From Caldifarciminota bacterium (GTDB taxonomy: Bacteria; WOR-3; Hydrothermia; UBA1063; CAJXJZ01), in contig JALTEL010000329.1 of NCBI GenBank assembly GCA_027073945.1, positions 1-21,781 on the forward strand: 21,781 nucleotides of DNA. Reading direction: 5' to 3'. The notes beneath the pieces were generated by a model that did no database searches, had not been told where the DNA came from, and saw only the letters and a list, made by a program, of their open reading frames with translations. The stretch's first letter is position 1. Each line of letters begins with the position of its first letter. Both the position numbers and the translations under genes were made by a program. This document shows, piece after piece, positions 1 through 7,326 of the stretch.

Positions 1-66
1 GTAAAATTGTACAACCAGCTTGAGGAGGTTCATAAGAACAAAAACTGGCACATAAAAGGAGGTTAA
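1..66 (+). CDS. C-terminal end of an unrecognised protein (cut by window edge)
   Basis: Frame 1 is open from the window edge to a TAA at 64-66 and encodes 21 residues, charged and rich in Lys, Asn and Glu, ending in KGG. Too little is present to name a family. The stop lies just before a small ORF whose ribosome site (AAAGGAGG, 55-62) overlaps this gene's last codons, which is the normal arrangement for two genes of one transcript. That is the only support for reading it as a real gene end. Confidence 0.35.
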   Translation, partial: VKLYNQLEEVHKNKNWHIKGG

Positions 67-72
67 ATCCTT

Positions 73-177
73 ATGAAACAATATAATCAGGATACTTCGG
101 TAAACTCTAATTTTGAGGAAGAGGGATACAGATTAATTGATTTAAGTATTATTCCGAACTACCGAAAACAACTCTGA
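73..177 (+). CDS. Small 34-residue ORF with a strong ribosome site, possibly a gene remnant
   Basis: ATG at 73 follows AAAGGAGG (55-62) at a spacing of 10 nt, so initiation is plausible. The 34-residue product is hydrophilic at the N-terminus and then reads GYRLIDLSIIPNYRKQL; I do not recognise it. Just after a short A-run (165-168) the -1 frame stays open to a TAA at 276-278 with protein-like content. The ORF could therefore be the start of a longer gene broken by a frameshift. It could also be a genuine small protein. Neither reading is secure. Confidence 0.3.
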   Translation: MKQYNQDTSVNSNFEEEGYRLIDLSIIPNYRKQL

Positions 178-296
178 AACAGGTTCAATTCAGAATGATA
201 TCTCCAGTGCACAGAACTAAGTTTGTTTTGGTAGATATGCGACCTTATTATCCATCTCTGACCTGTCCTGTATTTTAATCAAATCAATGCGATTTG

Positions 297-325
297 TTGA
301 ATCTATATATGTATTGAATTATAAT
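297..325 (+). promoter_or_regulatory. Promoter of the tRNA-Pro/Arg/His cluster
   Basis: TTGAAT (297-302) and a perfect TATAAT (320-325) are separated by 17 nt. The first tRNA base is 10 nt after the -10 box, so a short leader would be removed by RNase P. Of the region between the small ORF and the tRNAs (178-335), this is the only part with a recognisable function. Confidence 0.75.
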
Positions 326-335
326 ATTCACCTGA

Positions 336-410
336 CGGGGCGTAGCGCAGTTTGGATAGCGCGCCTGCCTTGGGAGCAGGAGGTCGGTGGTTCAAGTCCA
401 CTCGCCCCGA
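336..410 (+). tRNA. tRNA-Pro (anticodon TGG)
   Basis: The cloverleaf folds with acceptor arms CGGGGCG (336-342) and CGCCCCG (403-409) and discriminator A410. The anticodon stem CCTGC/GCAGG encloses a 7-nt loop with TGG at 371-373. The T arm contains GGTTCAAGTCC. The CCA end is not encoded. It is the first of three tRNAs behind a shared promoter. Confidence 0.96.
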
Positions 411-414
411 GTTT

Positions 415-488
415 GCGCCCGTAGCTCAAAAGGATAGAGCAGCGGATTTCTAATCCGCTGGTTGGGGGTTCGAGTCCCTTCGGGCGCG
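415..488 (+). tRNA. tRNA-Arg (anticodon TCT)
   Basis: Acceptor arms are GCGCCCG (415-421) and CGGGCGC (481-487), with discriminator G488. Stem GCGGA/TCCGC encloses a 7-nt loop with anticodon TCT at 449-451, reading AGA/AGG. The T loop GGTTCGAGTCCC is canonical and CCA is not encoded. It starts 4 nt after tRNA-Pro, so the two are surely processed from one transcript. Confidence 0.96.
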
Positions 489-493
489 TATAT

Positions 494-567
494 GGTGAGA
501 GTAGCTCAACTGGCAGAGCACTGGACTGTGGCTCCAGTGGCTGGGGGTTCAAGTCCCCTCTCTCACC
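494..567 (+). tRNA. tRNA-His (anticodon GTG)
   Basis: Acceptor arms GTGAGAG (495-501) and CTCTCAC (560-566) are extended by the histidine-specific G(-1):C73 pair (494 and 567). Stem CTGGA/TCCAG holds a 7-nt loop with GTG at 528-530. No CCA is encoded. tRNA-His(GUG) is one of the four tRNAs that carry queuosine at position 34, and two queuosine synthesis genes lie 8 kb downstream. Confidence 0.96.
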
Positions 568-641
568 CTTTTAGCAAAGAACACATGGCCTCATATTTCC
601 GCATAATACTTTCAAAAGCAATGTTGGGGAAATTGATTTAC

Positions 642-670
642 TTGACAGTATGCACAACTTGAAACATAAT
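642..670 (+). promoter_or_regulatory. Promoter of the large operon
   Basis: TTGACA (642-647, perfect -35) is followed after 17 nt by CATAAT (665-670). The first gene starts at 697 with AAGGAG at 683-688. No terminator or strong promoter was seen between the following ten genes, so this is the best candidate driver for 697-9834. Confidence 0.7.
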
Positions 671-696
671 ATAGTTATTAACAAGGAGAATGTATT

Positions 697-2184
697 ATGA
701 TTATTAAATGTCTATTTGCAGTAATAACGGGACTATGGACATCAAATCCCGTTATTACAACTATCAAACAGCAGGAAATACTCATAGATTCAAATGTTGT
801 AGATACACCTGTGGATTACGCGGAATTCGCCCCTCAAGTGGCTTTTAATGGTACATATTATATGGCAGTGTGGGAGGACTACAGAAACAATGCCGATACC
901 GCAGACATATACGGTGCAAGAATCACCGCATCAGGTACAGTGCTTGACCCATTAGGCATTCCCATCTCAACTGCCGCAAACGCCCAGAGGCGGCCGTGTA
1001 TAACATCAGACGGGAACAATTTCTTTGTGGTGTGGGAGGACTACAGAAACAATGCCGATACCGCAGATATATATGGTGCAAGAATCACTGCATCAGGTAC
1101 AGTACTTGACCCATCAGGCATTCCTATCTCAACTGCCGCTTATAATCAACTCAACCCAGAAGTGACTTCTGACACAAATGACTTTTTCGTGGTATGGGAG
1201 GATTACAGAAACAATGCCGATAGCGCAGATATATACGGTGCAAGAATCACTGCATCAGGTACAGTACTTGACCCATCAGGCATTCCTATCTCAACTGCCG
1301 CTTATAATCAACTCAACCCTGATGTCTCTTTTGACGGCACTTTTTATATGGTTGTCTGGCAGGATTACAGAAGCGGATTTATCTGGAGTATTTATATGAA
1401 CAGATTGACAACAGCAGGCGGAATACTTGACGGGGATGGAAAAATAATTTCCACGCAGACAAATAACCAGCAAATGCCTGCAATATCTTATGACGGATTG
1501 AATTACTTTGTAATCCGAACATGCGGTAGTTATATTTACGGTTCACGTATCACCTCTTATGGCGATGTGATAGACACTCCCTCTGTTGCCGTTTCGGGCA
1601 CTGGCGACACAAAACTGTGGCCAGATATCGCATTTAACGGCTCCAATTATGTAGGTGTATGGGAAACAAGCAATGCAAACGGGGATGACATATACGGTGC
1701 AAGTTTTTCAACTGCAGCTGATGTGCTGGACTCTTTTGCAGTAAGCACACAAAGTGGCTACCAGTACACACCTTCCATCACATCAGGAACTGCCAATCAG
1801 GTACTTATCGTATATTCCGGATGGATAGATTCCATAAACTCTCAGCCCGTGCATACATGGAGAATATGGGGTAAATTTTATCCAGTAACGAATGTACTGG
1901 AAAACAATGCACACAAATCTCCAGGACTTGATATTAGCGTTATACCTTCCATTGCAGAATCTTATTTTACAATCAACATCACATCCTGTTCCAATTTACC
2001 AATTACAATCAGCCTGTTCAATACTTACGGCAAAAAAGTTTTTACTCTTTCAAAAGACGCACTTCAATCCGGCATGTACAAAAAGAGATTTAAAATTCCG
2101 GGAAATACGCCCCAAGGTATTTATTTCGTACGTGTGGAAACAGGGCATACAGCGAAATGCACCCCACTTTTGATAACGAGGTGA
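697..2184 (+). CDS. Exported beta-rich protein with 54-residue repeats and a C-terminal sorting-like domain
   Basis: ATG at 697 has AAGGAG 8 nt upstream and a good promoter. A short hydrophobic N-terminus (about residues 1-18) looks like a signal peptide. From about residue 45 there are some six repeats of roughly 54 residues, each with a pattern like VVWEDYR...ADIYGARI...G.VLD..G.PIST. The conserved Trp codons lie at 871, 1033, 1195 and 1357, exactly 162 nt apart; a fifth unit is shorter and a sixth has its Trp at 1660. Repeats of this style usually form beta-propeller blades. The last 75 residues resemble FlgD-like/T9SS type A sorting domains (YGKKVFTL, then GIYFVRVE). The likely role is a cell-surface or secreted protein; its ligand and activity are unknown. 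It is first in the operon and stops 3 nt before the PerR-like gene. Confidence 0.8.
   Translation: MIIKCLFAVITGLWTSNPVITTIKQQEILIDSNVVDTPVDYAEFAPQVAFNGTYYMAVWEDYRNNADTADIYGARITASGTVLDPLGIPISTAANAQRRPCITSDGNNFFVVWEDYRNNADTADIYGARITASGTVLDPSGIPISTAAYNQLNPEVTSDTNDFFVVWEDYRNNADSADIYGARITASGTVLDPSGIPISTAAYNQLNPDVSFDGTFYMVVWQDYRSGFIWSIYMNRLTTAGGILDGDGKIISTQTNNQQMPAISYDGLNYFVIRTCGSYIYGSRITSYGDVIDTPSVAVSGTGDTKLWPDIAFNGSNYVGVWETSNANGDDIYGASFSTAADVLDSFAVSTQSGYQYTPSITSGTANQVLIVYSGWIDSINSQPVHTWRIWGKFYPVTNVLENNAHKSPGLDISVIPSIAESYFTINITSCSNLPITISLFNTYGKKVFTLSKDALQSGMYKKRFKIPGNTPQGIYFVRVETGHTAKCTPLLITR
871..1356 (+). repeat. Three tandem 162-bp repeats inside the first operon gene
   Basis: Units start at 871, 1033 and 1195. 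Units two and three are almost identical in DNA for about 100 nt (near 1060-1160 against 1222-1322), including synonymous positions. Unit one differs a little more, and the next unit (from 1357) is strongly diverged although still 162 nt out of phase by exactly one period. This points to recent tandem duplication or gene conversion that kept the reading frame. Confidence 0.9.
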
Positions 2185-2187
2185 CCA

Positions 2188-2604
2188 ATGCAGCCAAGAA
2201 CCAAATACATAGAGAAAAAGATAATGGACTACCTGAAATCATCCAGAGAACACCCGACTGCAAAAATCATATATAATTATGTAAAAAAGGACTCGGCACA
2301 TGTGGCGTTCTCAACAATATACAGACTGCTTGACTTTCTACTCAAACAGCACAGAATACGCCAGTTGCAAATAAACGGAGAAGATGAAAAACGCTATGAT
2401 TATATAACCAAACCGCATGCGCATTTTAAATGTTTAAGGTGTGGTAAGGTGTATGATATGGAAATTCCCATTATGGAGAATTTAAAAGATTTAGTTGATG
2501 TTAAAGAGGGGCATTATGTTATGGATGAAGACCTTGTATTTTACGGAATCTGCAAATATTGTCTTGTACATACGGATATTGATGAATATGAAGAAGGGAA
2601 ATGA
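2188..2604 (+). CDS. perR: Fur-family metalloregulator, PerR-like peroxide sensor
   Basis: A 138-residue DNA-binding repressor of the Fur superfamily. The N-terminal winged helix spans about residues 5-75, with recognition-helix region FSTIYRLLDFL at 41-51. Structural zinc is explained by C82/C85 and C122/C125. The regulatory metal site of PerR (His, Asp, His, His, Asp) is matched by H22, D71, H77, H79 and D90. The Asp at the last position, where Fur proteins usually have Glu, is the feature known to favour peroxide-sensing PerR, so I prefer PerR over Fur or Zur. The start is preceded by GAGGTGA overlapping the previous stop. It overlaps the next gene by ATGA, so regulator and PLD protein are translationally coupled. 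No clear PerR box was found upstream. The PerR subtype is inferred from residues only. Confidence 0.85.
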   Translation: MQPRTKYIEKKIMDYLKSSREHPTAKIIYNYVKKDSAHVAFSTIYRLLDFLLKQHRIRQLQINGEDEKRYDYITKPHAHFKCLRCGKVYDMEIPIMENLKDLVDVKEGHYVMDEDLVFYGICKYCLVHTDIDEYEEGK

Positions 2605-3812
2605 TAACGTTTCTTGCACTGCTCACCTTTTATACCATAACACCGAGGATATCCTTGTATTTTGAGCAGGATACACTTGTCAAAAGACTCTCACATTTTG
2701 TTGCCAATGCACAATACAGCCTTGATATTTGTTTTCACCAGTACTATAATGACACAATTATAGATTCAACGCTCTATGCATATGCAAGGGGGGTTAAAAT
2801 AAGGGTTATAACAGAGCATGATTATATCAACAATGCAGGGACACAGAGGCTTGTAAATGCTGGTATTGACGTGATAGACGAAGGCACCGGACCAAACACT
2901 ACAGCCCACAGAATGCACAATAAATTCATCATCAGGGATTACAGGGATACGGATACTTCCAATGATTATGTATGGATGGGTAGTTACAACGCAACATCTT
3001 ACAAACATGCAGACAATGCATTGACAATACAAAGTCATGGCCTTTCCAGCATATTTGAAAACGAATTTACTCAGATGTGGGGTGATACAGGAGATACGCA
3101 CTATGCACCGGGATGCAGGTTCGGTTCAAACAAACAAGATGTCAATACAAATCATGAAGTTGTTGTGGATAACATTCCCATATTTGCATATTTTTCTCCC
3201 TATAACAGATGTAAAGACCTAATTCTGCAGGATATAAATGCCAGTCCAGAAGAAATTGACTTCTGCATGTTTGACTTTGACATTTATGAAATTTACAGTA
3301 CAATGACATCAGAATTCCAGAACGGCTGTCAGGTCTGGGGCGTGCTTGAAGGTGATTTAACTGATAACAGGAATGCATATGATTATTTTACGGGACATTC
3401 GGTGCCCGTTGTTTACGATAATTACTACGGCGGAAGCTTAACGTTCATGCATCACAAATTTATGATACTTAATGACTCTGTCACATACACAGGCTCATAT
3501 AACTTCACCTATAAAGCCGACACATCAAATGATGAATCAATTTTTAAAATAGAGTGTCCAGAGATTGCAAATGATTACAAAAATGAATTTATAGCGAGAT
3601 ACAATGAAACGGGCAATACTTATGATATACGGGAAAACCATGGTAGATATGCGAGAGCAGGCGCTGCTGTTGTAAATGCAAAAACTCTCACCGGCAAATG
3701 GGTTTATACCGTGAGCGGTAAGAAACTTCGAATGCACAGAGGCATAAATAATGGGATTTATTTTTATCCAAATAAGGGCAAAATATTAAAAGTCATAATG
3801 CTGACCAAATGA
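2601..3812 (+). CDS. Exported phospholipase-D-superfamily protein (two HKD motifs)
   Basis: A 403-residue protein with a short hydrophobic N-terminus that could be a signal peptide. It has two PLD domains. The first has a canonical HxKxxxxD motif (H106, K108, D113) followed by GSYNAT. The second has H284 and K286 followed by GSYNFT, but the motif Asp is Asn291, with Asp one residue later. The family hydrolyses phosphodiesters through a phosphohistidine; the closest style is the secreted Nuc-type endonuclease/PLD group, so DNA or phospholipid are both possible substrates. The last 45 residues (VYTVSGKKL, GIYFYPNKGKILK) resemble a FlgD/T9SS-like tail, suggesting export. It overlaps the PerR-like gene by 4 nt and ends 1 nt before the histidine kinase. 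Confidence 0.82.
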   Translation: MITFLALLTFYTITPRISLYFEQDTLVKRLSHFVANAQYSLDICFHQYYNDTIIDSTLYAYARGVKIRVITEHDYINNAGTQRLVNAGIDVIDEGTGPNTTAHRMHNKFIIRDYRDTDTSNDYVWMGSYNATSYKHADNALTIQSHGLSSIFENEFTQMWGDTGDTHYAPGCRFGSNKQDVNTNHEVVVDNIPIFAYFSPYNRCKDLILQDINASPEEIDFCMFDFDIYEIYSTMTSEFQNGCQVWGVLEGDLTDNRNAYDYFTGHSVPVVYDNYYGGSLTFMHHKFMILNDSVTYTGSYNFTYKADTSNDESIFKIECPEIANDYKNEFIARYNETGNTYDIRENHGRYARAGAAVVNAKTLTGKWVYTVSGKKLRMHRGINNGIYFYPNKGKILKVIMLTK

Positions 3813-3813
3813 A

Positions 3814-5190
3814 ATGAAAGCACTGAATATAACTCTGCTTGAGATTACACGGGCACTTTCAGAGGTACTTGAGGCTTCAAATACGCCGGATGAAATCCTC
3901 TACGCCGTATTAAAGGCTATAACATCTGGTGAATTTTTCGGATTCAACAGGGCATTCATATTACTTCTGGACGATGAAAAAAACCTTTACGGATATGCTG
4001 CGACAGGCCCGGCAAATCTCTACGAAGCAGGTCAAATATGGGAGCAATTGGCAAGAGAGAACGTTACATTGACGGATATGATACAATCCTATACAGAAGA
4101 AAAGATGAAAAACGAAACGGAAAAATTCCGCCATATTCTGGATAAACTGCATTTTCCCGCCTCCATGCTGAATTCCGAGAACTGCTTACTTGGAAAGATA
4201 CTGCGCAGTCGCAGAGCAGAAGTTCTGAGTATCTGCGAAGATATTGATGGTTTTAATCTCATCAAAGCGCTTGGAGTGGAAAAAGCCGCGGCCGTTCCGC
4301 TTTCTGCAGGGGAAAAGAATCTGGGACTTATTCTTGCGGATAACTTTGTCACAAGGAAGGAAATAACAAAAACTACTCTTCTTACCCTTGAAACATTTGT
4401 ACTTCAGGCCTCACTTTCCCTATCAAGGGCATTTCTCATTAAAAAACTGAAAGGAACAATAGAGACGCTTGAAAAAAAGAACAGAGAAATAGAAGAATAC
4501 CAGAAAAAAACTCTTGAACTTGAAAAGATGGCTGCAATTGGTGATCTCGTATATCACCTCGCGCACGAATTTAAAAACCCTATTGTTGTGATAGGTGGGC
4601 TTGCAAATGCGATTTTAGAAGATACGGAAAAGAATGATAAAAGATACCCGTTCATAACTGCTATTATAGAGGAGATAAGCAAACTTGATAAAATATTGCA
4701 TGACACGGTTCAGGGACTCAGGTCTCAACTCTTTGCAAAACGCGAACGTGTGGAACTTCAGGAACTCATTGACAGAGAAATAGATAACATGAAGGAATAT
4801 GCCAATTCAAAGCAAATAGAGATAGACTTCGTGAAAGTCAATTATCCGGTCTATCTCAACTTACCAAGAGATACTTTTGCAAATGTGATGGAGAATGTTA
4901 TAAATAATGCTATAGAAGCTATAAACAGCAACGGCAAAATAAAGATATGGATCGAACACAAAGGTGATAATATATCCATATATATACAGGATACAGGCAA
5001 AGGTATCCCTGCCGAAATTCAGAACAAGATCTTTGAGCCGTTTTTCACGACCAAATCACAGGGTTCGGGTCTTGGTCTTTACAATGTCCAACAAATTCTA
5101 AAGGCGCTCGGCGGCAAAATGGTATTGGTGAACTCCGAGGTAAACAAGGGAACAACCTTTGAGATACTTATTCCTGCACTGTTGCCATGA
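3814..5190 (+). CDS. Soluble GAF-domain sensor histidine kinase
   Basis: A 458-residue two-component kinase without transmembrane segments, so it should sense a cytoplasmic signal. Residues 1-200 resemble a GAF-type sensor domain. A coiled coil (about 205-242, rich in Glu and Lys) leads to the dimerisation helix with H-box HEFKNP; the phosphorylated His is H251. The ATP-binding domain shows an N box (NVMENVINNAIEA), G1 (DTGKGIP), F box (FEPFFTT) and G2 (GSGLGL), all intact. No response regulator lies next to it. It begins 1 nt after the PLD gene and overlaps the aminotransferase by ATGA, so it is expressed with the aminotransferase-LuxE-LuxC group. The family is certain; the signal and partner are unknown. 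Confidence 0.92.
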   Translation: MKALNITLLEITRALSEVLEASNTPDEILYAVLKAITSGEFFGFNRAFILLLDDEKNLYGYAATGPANLYEAGQIWEQLARENVTLTDMIQSYTEEKMKNETEKFRHILDKLHFPASMLNSENCLLGKILRSRRAEVLSICEDIDGFNLIKALGVEKAAAVPLSAGEKNLGLILADNFVTRKEITKTTLLTLETFVLQASLSLSRAFLIKKLKGTIETLEKKNREIEEYQKKTLELEKMAAIGDLVYHLAHEFKNPIVVIGGLANAILEDTEKNDKRYPFITAIIEEISKLDKILHDTVQGLRSQLFAKRERVELQELIDREIDNMKEYANSKQIEIDFVKVNYPVYLNLPRDTFANVMENVINNAIEAINSNGKIKIWIEHKGDNISIYIQDTGKGIPAEIQNKIFEPFFTTKSQGSGLGLYNVQQILKALGGKMVLVNSEVNKGTTFEILIPALLP

Positions 5191-6449
5191 AAGAAGGCTT
5201 CTCCCTGCCACTGGTAAAAACTGAAATACCCGGGAAGAATTCCATTGCACTTGCAAAAAGACTCGGGCATGTTGAATCAAGAAATCTCACGTTTATAGCA
5301 GAAGATTTCCCAATTTTTCTCGACAGGGCTTATTTAAATAATGTATGGGATATAGATGATAACAGATATGTTGATATGACATCTTTTTTTGGTGTTGCAT
5401 CAATAGGTCATAGAAACGAGATTATATACGATACAATATCCAAAACCAGTATTATTCATGGTATGGGGGATGTACTTCCATCCGAATCCAAAGTGAGACT
5501 TCTGGAAATACTATCGGAAAAAATGGGCGGAGGGTACAAAGGTATTCTCGCACAATCAGGAAGTGAAGCCGTTGAGTCATGTATAAAAACCGCATATATG
5601 CACACAAAAAAGCCTGGAATTATTGCATTTAAAAATAGTTATCACGGTCTTGGACTGGGAGCCTTTAACTTAACTTACAACAAAAAATTCAGGGAACCAT
5701 TCTCGCCTTATCTGGGAATTCCCGTCAACTTTATAGAGTTTCCAACAGAATACTCAGGTGAAAAAGTTCTTCAAAAAATAGAGAATATGCTGAAAAATAT
5801 GCAAATAGGCATGGTTTTTCTTGAGCCTGTTCAGGCAAGAGGAGGAGTTAATATTTTCCCGAGAGATTTTATAAAAAAACTCAAGGTGATAACGGAAAAA
5901 TATGGTGTACTTTTGGGTTTTGATGAAATCTATGCGGGTTTCTATAGATGTGGTTTCTTTTCATTATCAGAATATTTCGGTGTAAAGCCCGATATAATAG
6001 CTCTTGGGAAAGGCCTTAGCTCGCAATTTCCGCTCTCAGTTTGTCTTGCAAAAAGTGATGTCATGGACTCCTGGCCCACAAGCGACGGAGAAGCCATACA
6101 TACTTACACATTTACAGGACATCCCCTATTTTGCAGTGCTACAATATCCGTCATAAATTATATAGACAAAAACAATATACCCGAAAGAGTTCAAACAATA
6201 GGTAAATACCTCTACAAAAAACTGTCCCAGCTCAAAAATAAAAAGAGTATAAAAGAAATAAGGGGTATGGGACTTTTATACGGCATAGAGCTTGATACAC
6301 CGGCTTTCCCCATTGTGAAAAAACTCCTGCAAAAAGGTTTTATTACCCTCCCTTCGGGAAACGGCAATGTGCTTGAACTATCCCCAACCTTTCAAATAAC
6401 AAAACTTCTTATTGACGAATTCATAAGGGTGTTAGATGAGACTATTTGA
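5187..6449 (+). CDS. Class III PLP-dependent aminotransferase
   Basis: A 420-residue fold-type I aminotransferase of the class III (omega-aminotransferase, 4-aminobutyrate aminotransferase-like) family, of usual length. The phosphate-binding segment SGSEAVE begins at S124. The PLP ring Asp is D246 in FDEIYAGFYRCG, where relatives usually read DEVQTGFGRTG. The Schiff-base lysine is K275 in ALGKGLSS. Members move an amino group between an amine or amino acid and an aldehyde or ketone; the exact substrate cannot be read from sequence. Its start overlaps the kinase stop by 4 nt and its end overlaps the LuxE-like gene by 14 nt. That coupling to two aldehyde-forming enzymes suggests that it aminates the aldehyde they make. 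Confidence 0.9.
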   Translation: MKEGFSLPLVKTEIPGKNSIALAKRLGHVESRNLTFIAEDFPIFLDRAYLNNVWDIDDNRYVDMTSFFGVASIGHRNEIIYDTISKTSIIHGMGDVLPSESKVRLLEILSEKMGGGYKGILAQSGSEAVESCIKTAYMHTKKPGIIAFKNSYHGLGLGAFNLTYNKKFREPFSPYLGIPVNFIEFPTEYSGEKVLQKIENMLKNMQIGMVFLEPVQARGGVNIFPRDFIKKLKVITEKYGVLLGFDEIYAGFYRCGFFSLSEYFGVKPDIIALGKGLSSQFPLSVCLAKSDVMDSWPTSDGEAIHTYTFTGHPLFCSATISVINYIDKNNIPERVQTIGKYLYKKLSQLKNKKSIKEIRGMGLLYGIELDTPAFPIVKKLLQKGFITLPSGNGNVLELSPTFQITKLLIDEFIRVLDETI

Positions 6450-7326
6450 AAGAGTTAGCAATTACATTAAAAACAGCAGTGTGTTTGACAAAAACCTGGC
6501 AATAGACATCATAAAATTCCAGATAGAACATATCCCATTTTATGCTGAATATATTGGAACATTCAAAAGGCGGAATACTCTGTCCATAGAGAACATACCG
6601 CCATTTCCCGTAGGACTTTTCAAACAACATAAAATAACTGCTATAAAAAATCCGTCAGGTTTTTTCATATCCTCTGGAACCACCTACCGGGAAAAAAGCA
6701 AGATATACTACAACAAAGAAAGCCTTTATCTCTACAAATTATCCGCACTAAGAAACTTTCCATTGAAAAACACTGAGATATACACAACCATACCGACAAA
6801 TACAAAAAGGCATATATCCTCCCTATGCTGGATGTTACATTTATTAATTGAAAACTACCGGGGTGGTGAAATAAATATTGATGATATAAGCAAAATCAAA
6901 CAGGATGCGGTACTGTTCACCACTGCAATGCACCTTTTATTATTTATGCAATCAGGGAGGCAGGTAATGACACCATTTTATATAATAGAAACAGGAGGTT
7001 ACAAAAAGCTCAAAGGATATAACAGAATGCATTTCTACAAAAAACTCCGCTATCATTTTCCACATGCTCGTTTATACTCAGAATACGGGATGACAGAAAT
7101 GTTTTCTCAGTTCTATGCAAATGAAAATACAAGCTATCGCATACACCCAGCAGCGCAGGTGCTGACAAAAGGCACAGGCTACCTGAGGGTTTTTGATTTT
7201 GCAAATCTCTTTCATATTTCGTACATTGAAGTGCCAGATATAATAGAAAGAAATGACATAGAGTCATTTGAATTCAAAAAAAGGGATATAAACGATGAAA
7301 AGGGATGCAGCTATACTTTTGAATAA
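6436..7326 (+). CDS. LuxE-like acyl-protein synthetase (carboxylate-activating enzyme)
   Basis: A 296-residue member of the LuxE family, which activates a carboxylic acid with ATP and holds the acyl group on a Cys before passing it to LuxC. Visible landmarks are the nucleotide-loop motif SSGTT (79-83), the ETGG motif, and EYGMTE (216-221) followed by FSQFY, all characteristic of the family. At about 296 residues it is shorter than classic LuxE (about 370). A Cys near the C-terminus (C291, in KGCS) matches the usual RGCS motif and is the likely acyl acceptor. A purine-rich AAGGGTG precedes the ATG. It overlaps the aminotransferase by 14 nt and the LuxC-like gene by 32 nt. The natural acid is unknown; nothing here suggests bioluminescence, as luxA and luxB are absent. 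Confidence 0.87.
   Translation: MRLFERVSNYIKNSSVFDKNLAIDIIKFQIEHIPFYAEYIGTFKRRNTLSIENIPPFPVGLFKQHKITAIKNPSGFFISSGTTYREKSKIYYNKESLYLYKLSALRNFPLKNTEIYTTIPTNTKRHISSLCWMLHLLIENYRGGEINIDDISKIKQDAVLFTTAMHLLLFMQSGRQVMTPFYIIETGGYKKLKGYNRMHFYKKLRYHFPHARLYSEYGMTEMFSQFYANENTSYRIHPAAQVLTKGTGYLRVFDFANLFHISYIEVPDIIERNDIESFEFKKRDINDEKGCSYTFE

Noticed and set aside
319..325. PerR box half site TTATAAT near the tRNA cluster
   Set aside because: Only one half is present and it is explained by the -10 box of the tRNA promoter.
328..662. Open frames on both strands across the three tRNAs
   Set aside because: They are read through tRNA sequence (the [12 protein letters not shown] peptides are a known artefact of antisense tRNA), and three well-folded tRNAs explain the region.
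871..1356. CRISPR-like regular repeats
   Set aside because: The 162-bp units are coding, contiguous and in frame, with no spacers.
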